DNA from: Omphiscola glabra
Taxonomy: Eukaryota > Mollusca > Gastropoda > Lymnaeidae
Assembly: GCA_964017045.1 (NCBI GenBank)
Contig: OZ024809.1
Location: forward strand, 7,959,012-8,023,011
DNA: 64,000 bases
Reading direction: 5' to 3'
Shown here: one piece after another, positions 47,101 to 59,100 of the stretch
Numbering within the stretch: position 1 is the first letter of the stretch
Layout of the letters: each line of letters begins with the position of its first letter
Position numbers and translations under genes: made by a program
Notes under the pieces: model-generated
Seen by the model: the letters and a program-made list of their open reading frames with translations, nothing else
The model's database searches: none
Told to the model about the DNA's origin: nothing

Positions 47101-50100
47101 CCACGGACCACCACTTTAGGAAGAAGGCTTCTTAATGGAAAACAAAAGGAATAACAGTAAAGTTGAAAATGTCATGATCAATCAAAGTAAAGTACCGGTA
47201 TACATTGATCCCACATAGAAGAATTCAACAGAAAAACCTTTGGAAGAAACGTTTGCATGGGGCCGGAAAAACAACTCATGGATAAAGGGGTCAAGACTAT
47301 AAAGTTGAGAACCTTTGTTGTTGGGGGGGGGGGGGGGTTGGGGGCGTCAGCTTTGTCCGATTGTTAAAAAAAACACGTGTCCGCCATCTGTTTACCAACA
47401 AGCACGTGTAGCACGCCCCCCCCCCCCACCCCTCGGGCCAACCAAAAAGAAAATGTCACACAGACAGCCGCCGCGCTCTGACATTTTGCTTATCAATGAA
47501 GTCTGCCACAGCCAACAACATTTTGCTTTAGTAATGGATAAAAGCCTTACTAAGAAAACCCAGTCCCAGGCCTGACTTCACAATGCCACGTGGTGCTGCT
47601 GTCAGCAATTCTGACATTGACTCCATGCACATTTCAGCACGTGCTTCTGATAGTCCATTTAATCCAGACAAGGGCACGCTGTTGGGAGACTTGACCACGT
47701 AGCATGTGACGACACTGACACATTTTTTTTTTAGAATTAAAAAAATTTGTTGAATTATTATGGCGACAGTTTATCTGACATTAAGTAGTATGCTCTGGTC
47801 CTAACCACTATAAGGCGTTATGCTAAGTCACACATAATATGGGCATGGGAATACGTCAGACCAGATATCCCTCCAATCATCTCATGCTTCCATTAAGGCT
47901 CCCCGCACTGTCAGCTCTTTTATGTCAGAAATGGCAGAGGCCGTGAGTAGGGGGCTCTAATAAGGCTACTTAAGGTCAATTATATTCTCATCTGCTTAAC
48001 ATCTGACCCCATTGGCCAATATGAATAGTGCAGTGTTTCTCAACCTTCCTAATACCGCGACCCTTTACTTTAATACAGTTCATAATGTTGTGGCGACCCC
48101 CAAACACAACATTATTTTCGTTTCTACTTCATAACTGTAGTGCATATGTGTTATGCGCTGGTCTTAGGCGACCCCTGGGAAAGGGTCGATCGACCCCCAA
48201 AGGGGTCTCGACCCACATGTTGAGATCCACTGGAATAGTTCTCAACACGCTAAGTGTCTGACCCTATGACCCCAGAGGCATACATGAATAGTTTAATGGT
48301 TCTCAAGAAGTCAAGTGTCTGACCCCAGAGGCCAATATGATTAGTGTAATGCTTCTCAATAAGCCAGGTGTCTGACCCCCAGAGAACAATTTTGATAGTG
48401 TAATGGTTCTCAACAAGCCAAGTATAACATCCATTAACCAGTACCCTCAACAACCAGCACTTAAAGAAATTGAACGTACGCATATAATTTCAATTCGGTA
48501 ACTGAAACAATATTTTAGGGCTGCGATGGCCACATGGAAACTTACATATTTGCGTAAGTTCATTTTGTAAATGTTTTTTTTCCTTAAAGCTTCTACAACG
48601 ATGAAGGTCACCATATTTTTGTTTGGCCGTGAACACAAATAGCCCCTCCCCCCAACCTCTGTTTTATTTGTTAAATTTTTTTTTCACAAGTTGGGAAACG
48701 CCGTATTAAAAGCCAATCTTAAAGGCAGTGGAAGTAAGGAATCCAAACACCAGGCATGAAAATGGCATGACATTGGGATGGAAACATGTATGGCAGTGCA
48801 TAGCTATTTCACGATCTGCCTCGCTTTGTTTCCCTACAGTGGCGTCAGCGAGTATTTTCAGTAGAGTAGACAACTTTTAGACTGCTGAGTCGGGGAAAAA
48901 AAGGCCAGGGTCACTAGCTCAGGAAGGTCACATCTGGCATGCTGGGAATGTACAGATTAGTCCCCCCCCCCCCTATCTTACTTTACAGTTCACAGTTTTG
49001 ATGGACCAGACAGGAAAATTTAATCCAGGGACTGTGACTGTGAGAGGTTGTGGGTTGGAAAGTGTGTATGTGTTTTGGGGGGGGGGGGGGCGAAATCGAG
49101 ATTGTAAAAAATGAAGTATGCTTTTTAAGGTCACGTGTGCCCCGAGCACCTTGCATTGTTAAAGATTGCTGGTATGACTGGTTTTAAAAAGAAACTTACC
49201 AGATGGACTTAATGGCGGGGTGGGTATGTCGTTCACAAGTTCGCTATCATAATTAACAACCACACATATTTGCTGGAAGCATATTTATAGGTTTAACTTT
49301 ATCATGACCCTAATTTTGCATTATGATATGTACTGTATTCATTCATTACTGCAAGATGTGCTCAAATATCTTCTCTGCCATACAACAGTCAGACCAGAGA
49401 CAATGTCACTTAACCAATCATCTATGCCATACAACAGTCAGACCAGAGACAATGTCACTTAACCATTCATCTATGCCATACAACGGCTCCTTTGTCAGAC
49501 CATATAGCCAATGTCACTTAACCACTGCTCTTTGCCATACAAGGGATCTTTAGTCAAACTATAGAGGCAATGTCACTTAACCATTGACCTCAAATTGCCT
49601 TGAACTATGAACGACACACAAGAGCTACACAATTGACCTCAAATTGCTTTGAAGTATAGAGAGATACAACATTGACCTAAAATTGCCTTGAAGTATAGAG
49701 ACATACAACATTAACCTCAAATTGCTTTGAAGTATAGAGAGATACAACATTGACCTCAAATTGTCTTGAACTATGAAAGTCAGACAAGAGCTACAACGTT
49801 GGAAAACCAGTAAAGAATCATTCTAAATCCACCTTGACCATGTTGACATGACTAGTACAAAACTATGCACAGTGTATCACACGACTATAGAGTTCTATAA
49901 GGAAAACCCGAAAAAGACTTTCTTCACATACCTGTACTGCAACCCAACTGGTTGGTCTTACTAAACATGAAATGCATATGAACTTGAAGCGTTCTCTGCT
50001 ACAAAACTATTGAACAGTTAACTATGTTTTATCATTCCCCAATAACATTTGCACTAGCATGATTATAAATTATGTTTAAAACATTCGTTGAACAAGACAA

Positions 50101-53100
50101 GTTAAGGCTATATACCAAAAAAAAAAAAAAGGGCAGGGCGATTAAAAGGAGGTTCGGCCAAATGCCCTCTTCAGAAGATTAGACAACGTAGTTTTCTCAG
50201 TCTCTGTTCAGAAACCACGATTATCAAGAAAACAATTGGCCACGAAGTGATACAAGAGCAACTTTTTTTTTGAGTTTATGATAAGAATGAAAGAGGAAAT
50301 GTCAAAGCCCTTTGCTGTATATTATCCGTGGAGAGTTGAGGGGTCATGGAACAAGTGCAGCATCAGCGCATCTTTAAACTTCATTACAGTTTATTTCAAA
50401 ATAACTTTACTTAGAGCACCTAATGAAAATCTATGAATATGAGGTGTAAATATCATTTACTAATGCCATGCACTCATAGATCTGAGGACCAGGAGGTTTG
50501 GGGTATCCAAAGGGAGAGCTGAGTTTACCCTTAGGTCAAAATCATAAAATCGAAGGTTACCTTTGAAGTGGTGTCTTCACTCTCATCATTGTCTGTTTCC
50601 GTTATGACATTGCCTGGATCCAGATTAATGTCTGGGTTGAGCAAGGTCACCCCAACCCCTTCTTGCTTTGGATACAACTGTTCTCCGGCACCCTCGGCAA
50701 AGGAGCTACCATCGTTGACCGCCTCGCTATACAGTTGGTCACCCCTTTTGGGATGGTGGTTCGCCGTGTCCCCATCCGTGTGAGCGTTTATCTGAGGCGT
50801 CAGTTGGTCGGTTGCCGAATAATGCTCCGATGGAGGCATCTCTGGGTTCACAGAGCTCAGCGGCTCTTCGGGGTAGTGGCTCTCTAAAGTCTTGTACTCT
50901 CTGTACACGATGGGAATGTCTACCACTGTGGAACTGGTGGTGTCGTGACTAGAAAATGATTGAGATTCGGAGCTGTCCTCGACGTTTGGAGGGACGTATG
51001 GGTACAGAATGTTGTAGGAGGTGGTGGGTGACCCCGTGGTGTAGCTGTGGCCGTGGTGGTCCGCAGGAGGTGGCCAATGATCGGGTTCTGGGTAGGGAGG
51101 GGGGGACCTATCATGCGCAGGAGGTGGAGTTTGCTGCTGGGTAGAAGGGTATGGGAGAGTGTGCTTCTGTTGAATGGAAGGATTCTGTAACACATATGGG
51201 GATATAACACAGAAGCAAGACAGGACTCAAAATACAAACATTAATGGTGGTGAGAATAGCTTGGTAGTGGAAATAGCTTGGTAGGGGAAATAGATACAGA
51301 TCAAGGTTAAAGGGGATCAGAAATATAAAAAAAGACAATTAAGATGAAATGGTAAAGTGTAAACAAACAGATATAAAATGAAAAAACAAAATTCCTAGAT
51401 TACACTAAAAATAACTTTGTTAACCTCTGAGCCGTCGTGATGAGAAGGCCTCCAGGCATAAAGCCAGAACGCATTTGAAAAAGGGGAACAAGCTTTGCTC
51501 CATACCTTTAGTATGTTGCCATGCCAAATTAAATTGGTAAAGAGTGCATGTTTTTTGCTGTTTTTTTGCATAGGGTCGACCAATATCACACGACGACGAT
51601 TCTAAATTTCTTAACATAAAAATGAAACCCCAAGTAGGCGCTAAAGAGAAAATTCATAATGGTACAATACAAAGCAAGTTTGGTGAGAGCGGGCCACAAT
51701 ACACAAGCTGTGTGTCCCTCGGCCAACTCACAACTCTATACGAGAAGTGATCATGTTAAATAACAAACTTATGCAGTGCATCAGGGTTCAGGGGGTCAAT
51801 GGATTTAATACGTGATGTAGGGTTCCTGTATTTCAGACAACTATCCACGACCGATGAGTAGCTTGCCCGTGCACTAATGACCCATCCACACGACTGACCA
51901 ATTGTTTCCATATTCCGAAATTAATACAAACAAATTTGAACACAGGCAGAGTGTTGTTTGAACGGAAGAAATGGAACCCAAAAACACAAAAAGGAATTCA
52001 TTTTTAACATATTCGTCATTTCTCCCTCGCACCTTCTATTGAATAAAGATCCTCATTGAAGTAATTTAATTTCTAACAAACTTCCATTTGAATTATGTAC
52101 GTCTGAAAAAATATTCTTTTGAGAAATTGGTTTCGTAATAAATCTTAGCTGCCCATGATGTGATTGATGTAAGGTATGATTTAACTGAAACTCTCAAAAA
52201 CGTAAGTAGAGATGGGATTGTCAACAGTAGGACTAAAGGAAATTCAATTAGGGATCAATCATGTAGTTATCGTGCCATATGGGTGAAGGGAACTAATGGA
52301 CGTCATTATTCACTATAGATGCATGCAGGAAATTAGAGGAATCAAATAGCAAGCTCAGTTAGTGTGCGTCCAATTCTATCGGGGGAGGGGGGTACGGTGA
52401 CAAACTAAGACGTAGAATGTGCGCAACACAAATATATCAACTCGATTTTCATTCATTTTTTTAAATCATCATTTTAGGCATGAAAGAATCCAGAAGCGGC
52501 GCCACGTGAGGAATGACCCGTCCTAAAATAGTGATGCAAATAAGTCAAATTGCCCACTGCTAGCTACAGTATCAAATGATCCAATTTCAAGTGAAGCTGG
52601 CACTATCTACAATATCGAATGATACAATTTCAAGAGAAGCTGGCACTATCTACAATATTGCATTATACAATTTCAAAAGAAACTGGCACTGTTAACTACA
52701 ATATCGAATGATATAATTGATGCAGGTTAACACCCCGCAGGATTGAAGTGAAACATATTCTGGTATAACCCTGGAAGTACTTAACCCATTTGTTCTTAAT
52801 CATTTTAGATACTCGAGACACTTTCTGCACCCAGGTTTCCCTGGGTGCCCTATGTCAAATTTCGGTATGCACACTGCGAGATGGCAATTTTTAATCTACA
52901 TTTGAATGAAAGGATTAGTTAAAAATCAAATTTTTTTTAAACGCGTGTAACAGGACATAAAATATAGTTAAGCACTTCACATATTATCAGACATTTTATG
53001 CAATCTTTAGTTTTTATCTCGACCACCAAAAAAACCCAACAACAACCCAGCTTGGCACACATAAGGAGTCGCAAATGGATTTAAACTTCTGAGCTTTACC

Positions 53101-56100
53101 ACTCAGAGGAGGCGATTCCTCTTTTACCAATATCCTAAATTCAATTGAAGCAATGGAAATGTAGCGGTATTACCATTGTGAAATTGAAAAACATGTTACT
53201 AGCGAGCCATCTAGTGATTATGTGTAGAGGCTTCTTTAAAAAAAAAAGAAAAAAAAAAGACTAAATGTTATTGATTTTCACCGTGTCCCATGACATTGAA
53301 ATGAAAACAGAAATACGTGTATGAAAATGATAGATTTCACTGCGTACATTATTTAACCCATTTCCCTTTGAGTTTTTCACGTACCCGCTAGCATTTAACC
53401 CATGTTTAAACAGACCATCAGGACCAGACAAAACAGTGTGTTGGGTGGAACATACTCCTTAAACTCAACAACTTGTGTAAGCCCACATGTTAACATCAGC
53501 TTAGGTGGAACATACTCCTTAAACTCAACAACTTGTGTAAGCCCACATGTTAACATTAGCTTAGGTGGAACATACTCCTTAAACTCAACAACTTGTGTAA
53601 GCCCACATGTTAACATCAGTTTAGGTGGAACATACTCCTTGAACTCAACAACTTGTGTAAGCCCACATGTTAACATTAGCTTAGGTGGAACATACTCCTT
53701 AAACTCAACAACTTGTGTAAGCCCACATGTTAACATCAGTTTAGGTGGAACATACTCCTTGAACTCAACAACTTGTGTAAGCCCACATGTTAACATCAGT
53801 TTATGTGGAACATACTCCTTGAACTCAACAACTTGTGTAAGCCCACATGTTAAATCAGCTTGGGTGGAACATACTCCTTGAACTCAACAACTTGTGTAAG
53901 CCCACATGTTAACATCAGTTTGACTTTGGTCAGCATCAAATGAACTGATGCCATGTAAACTATAGGGGAAGATAGAAGAAAATAAAGTGTGGGTGGAGGG
54001 TGTGTTAAATCCAGAGAAAAGATCTTCCATTATGGATAAGCCATGCTTTATTTGTCAGTGTCCCCATAAGAGCATTTTCCTAGTGAATCATAGGCAAAAT
54101 CACTGTCAAAGGTTTTTTCATTGGGTGCCTTGTGGTACGTGACACACTAATAATCTCTTGTTTTCTTGATGAATTAGTTAACAGAATACAGATGGTATTC
54201 TTTTCATGCAGACCATTTACGAAGCTAGACCAGCAGATAGTGGTCATCAGAGCACAATCACAAATATAGATAAACAACACCAAAGAAATCACTGAAGAAT
54301 ATGCAACACTGTTATAAATAAAACAACAACCATAGCACACAGAGTTAGGTAGGGACTAGAGCTGGTCAAAGCAAGAAATAGGGTATTGGAATATGAAACA
54401 TTCTGTGAAGGCAAATCTATACAGTAAATGTAGAGCAACAAATCACTTGGTCATTTTTGCTTTAACAACAATCTACAGCCCTGAGTACCAGACAGGATCA
54501 ACAGCAAATACATGTCCAAGTGTACTCTCAAGCACTGAAGACAAGAGAAACATACAACAGCTTTCAGTAATCATACAACAGAACAAAGCAAAGCATCCAT
54601 ATCACACCAACAACAGAACAAAGTTGCTCCCGAAAACTTGCTAAGGAAATTGATGTTTTATATTTTCCATCCGTCGTTTATTGAACTTACAAGAATATTT
54701 ATGGGATTAGAGCAAAGTAAACTTTTAGCGTCTTTAACATGACAGTAAAACTGTAGGAAATGTTACCAAGCTGAAGGAAAGTCACCTCAGTTTTCAAATA
54801 AATATCTCAAAATTTGATTGCTATAAAGAATGCACACAAAAAAAAAAAAAAAACAACAACTTAAATATGTCAGTGTAGTTCATAGTTCAACTCATTCACT
54901 ATAGTGCTATACCCTGTTAGTTCACAGTTCTACCCATTCCACTCTATATGTGGCCCAGTTTGTTCATAATTCAACTTATTCACCCATTCCCCTGGACTGT
55001 TTGCAGAGCATAAGCTTGATCCACCACTGCCAGCCGAGGGACAAACATGCATTACAAGTTAAACCATTTTCACTTCTATTGACTGAAATGGTTTAAATGG
55101 ACTTACACACAGAAATGTGATCCAATAGCACAGTTTGACCTGTCCTCGCTCATGAAAAACTTGTGGCTATGCAGGTATGTTAAAATATAAAGGTTTTTTT
55201 CCCCACTCTGCCCCCACCACATAGCCTGCAATGTTATATGCATATGCTGAAGGAGGTTTTAATTGAATAGTTATTGATCATATAATATGAGTCATGCAGA
55301 TAAGATATTATAAACCGGATTCATTTCAAATATACTACATGATTCTTGAGAATGAAGCCATGCAGAGATTTTAATGCAAGCTACACAATAGTATGATTTA
55401 GAAAATTATATCCTTCATAAATAATAAATTTAGTTAATAAAAGATTCTGTTTGAAAAATGAAATGGCTTGAAATGTCAGAGCATTTTGTTCCCTGAAGTC
55501 AGGGTGTTTACTACAAATATAAACACTTTTGTTATGAACACATTGGCTACAGTAAGGATAGTTGGGGACAACAGTGTAACTCAAAAGTGAGCACACATTG
55601 GACCTCATCACCTGAGACTTAAAGATAAAATATTTTTATGGAAATCACACCCACTGATATGCCCAACTGAACCCAATAGCATGATGAAAGTAGATGGTCT
55701 AAAATTCTAATCACAAAATGTTAATATCACTCATTTGAACCAGTATTAACTTCCCCCAAAAATCAGCTTCTGATGAGTACATATTCTGAGTTAACAAATA
55801 GGGGCATCAAAAGGGTAAATTAGAAAATAAGTTGTTTAGTGATTAGTACATCCAGATTTGATCCTTCTTTGAATATATGTGTGCGTGAAGACATGTCAGA
55901 ATGTCCATAACAACTTAAGGAAACCCGTCCATGACATGAGGCTGGTGACACTAATGATTCATAAATGTCACATTAAGAAAGAAAGTATAGCAAACTAATG
56001 GATAAGAAGCACCCAGTTCAAAACTGGAGCAAAATAAAAAAAATAACTTATGTAATTTACATCTCATTTTAAATGCAAAACAGAAAAAGTAAAGCTACAG

Positions 56101-59100
56101 CGGACGTTACTAGGCAATAAGATTACAAAAGATTTAAAAAGCCACTATAATGAATGACAGCGACATAAGTTGATTAAAGGTCAACAAAAACATATTGTAA
56201 TTATAAAGAAATATAATAGTATTAATAAAGAAATGATATGTGCTACATTAACTACTGAAGCTTATATTCTGAAAGAAAGTAGATGTAAATGATCTTACTT
56301 GATACTCAATGTTGGCAGACTGAATGAACACATGAAATTAGATGGATTAAAAACTTGTATATTTAGATAAAATTGGTAACTCCCGTAATGAATGGGAAGA
56401 AAGAAAGGGTTAATACCTGAAACCCTATTGCTTTGGTGACACATATTACAACTGATAAATTACACTTTTTAAAGACATAATTTTTTTTTATCATGGCCTC
56501 ATATACAACCAATCTCATATTAAATAGTTAATAAAAATCAATTATAACTTTCAATGATATATATTTTTTTGGGTACAAGTATTGCCAACTGAAATACTGA
56601 CAAATGACATTGTGAGGTCAGAGCTGGGCCTCTTGACCCTTTTCATACCAAGAACCCAATGCAGTCTTGTAATTTTATTCAACAATATCCAACATGTTAA
56701 TTAGTGGAGCCTATCCATGGACCTGGGGAAGGGGAGGGCGGTGGGTAGTAGTGTTACCTTGTGGAATTCAGATTCAGACGGTGTTAGATGTAAATAATAA
56801 AGATATGAATTACTCCATCAAATCCAAATTCAAGTTTCATAGATACAGCTTAAACAGCAGAAAAATGTTATTTGATTATTGCTTGATTAAACTTAAATCC
56901 ATTTACATGCAAAACAAGTCAAAATATACATGATTGGAATACAGCATCAAGAGGAGTTAGGGCATTGTGTAAAGGAAGCAAAAAAGGCCAACCATGCTTA
57001 CCTCACACTGCAAAATGCATGAAAGAAATGGGAAGAAATAACAGTTCAGAGAAATTAAGGTTAAATTTCATTAACAAAAAACTAATTAGCAACTTGACCC
57101 AAATGAATTTTAAGCATAATTGCATTAAGAATTTAAATCTGCAATACCATCAAAATAAAATGTGCAAATTTAAAGCTTTAAAACATTGTTTTATAAATTT
57201 CCCCTTAAGTTTCTCATATACTAAAAAAAAAATTTGAATTTAATCCAAAAAATTGTACAGAAAAAACTAAAATTTAGAAAAGCTTTAAAAATGTAAGATA
57301 TTTAGTAAAACTCTTTGGGAGGTTTATGTGTTTCAAACTTGAAAAATCAATGAATTCCTTTTCCTGTTTCAAAATTGAATGTTTTATAAAGAAGTTAGTC
57401 AAAAGTGGTCACATTGTACATGCATTAAGTAATTATGTTACACTGCACTGATGAAAACCCATGCCCTAACAAATTACATATCTATTTTGTAAGGGGACCA
57501 ATTCTTGACAATTAAAAATGTATAAATCACTTTCCATAGTCTTTATTACAAAGTATTTAAAGTCTAAACACAAAAAAAAACAGCATTACAAAATGAGCTG
57601 CTGAACTGAAAACTCCAAGGGAAAAGGTAATGACTTTCTCTTTTTTTTAAACCTGAATTATTATTAGTTCAAAGGGAATTAAAGATAACACTCCATATTA
57701 TAACCATGCATTTTTACTTACAAGTTGGGGGTCAAGACTCTGCTGAACTTTATCCATAAAGATATCCCACCAGAATTGCAAAAACTCTTGGCTGTGTCCA
57801 GTATTGGGAAGAGGAGTGACAGTACGAGAGGCTGTGTTGTATGAATGATGCCAAGGTTTGACTGCTCCAATAAAATGAACAACTTTGATGTCGTCATAGA
57901 ACCTGGCAAATAATGCAAAAAATGAACACATGAAAAAAAAGCATAATTTTGAACTTTACTTTAAAATTTATAAATACTTTTAGAAAAGTCTACAACTTTA
58001 AGAGCTAGTATGATGATGGAGTTAAATGGCTTTCACAAAAAGACCATGAAAGAGTTTAAATATTTGCAATATCTTACTAATTACTGCAAAATGCATATTC
58101 CACATTTTGAAATCTTTGTGCTTATCTGTATTCATGCATAGCTATAATACATACTGATTCACTGCTACACTGAAATCCATTTTTAAAAAAATAAATGTAG
58201 ACAACTTACAGATGGTTTCTGCCTTTCTTCACCTCTATCTAATTTTGCCTTCAGTAATTTAAATATAGCTAACTTATAAATCTGCCAATAAGATACAACC
58301 ACAACAGGAAAATGTATGGGTTTTGAAATGTGAAAACTATATGAATGTAAGTTGTACATAACTAATCTACTCACTGTTTGAAAGCAGGTAAGTAGCTGTA
58401 AAAAGCTTGAGAAACAACATTGTAGGTAAAGGGAAGGTGCTTTTTAATATCTTCAGTGGCCCATGATTTAAAGAACAAGTTAAGTAGTCCCTGGTCACCA
58501 CCTGAGGATTACACAACATTATCATATAATAAACCTGATATTCATTGCCATATTTCCTAAACTGAAGCTAAACAGCATTTATAAATGCAGAATTTAATTG
58601 ATTAAATAAGTTATTTTAATTCCAGAACTGGTTATAAATTACTGCTTTCTTCTAATTTACTTTCTTCAAAAAATCATGTCACTTGTCATGACTATTAGAA
58701 ATTAAACAAATTTAAATAATTTAACACTTATTCAGACCAAGAATATACTTTATTTACAGTTGGCCTCTCCTAAAAGCATAATCCACTACTTGCTTATTGT
58801 TAAAAAAAAAAAGCTTGAAATATAAAACTCACCATCAAATGAGCCAGAAGTGACAGCTAATGCTAACAAATTTCTATAAGTTTCATCTGATGGTACATAA
58901 ACAAAGACACCAGAGTTGAAACAATCTGGCCATCCTGCATCTGGTGCAGCCGACAACTCTTCTCTATCAAACAAATCATCTATATTTCTTATAACCTAAG
59001 GAAGACATGATCAGAGAATTGAGCTACAGCAGCAGTATTTTATGTGAGGGATTTATTAAAATAATGATAATCAAAAAAAGCTAACTGATTTGTATAGATT

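Noticed and set aside
53395..53881. 133- and 159-codon frames on opposite strands
   Set aside because: Both come from the 60-bp intronic minisatellite, which lies between glycogenin exons that join correctly without it.
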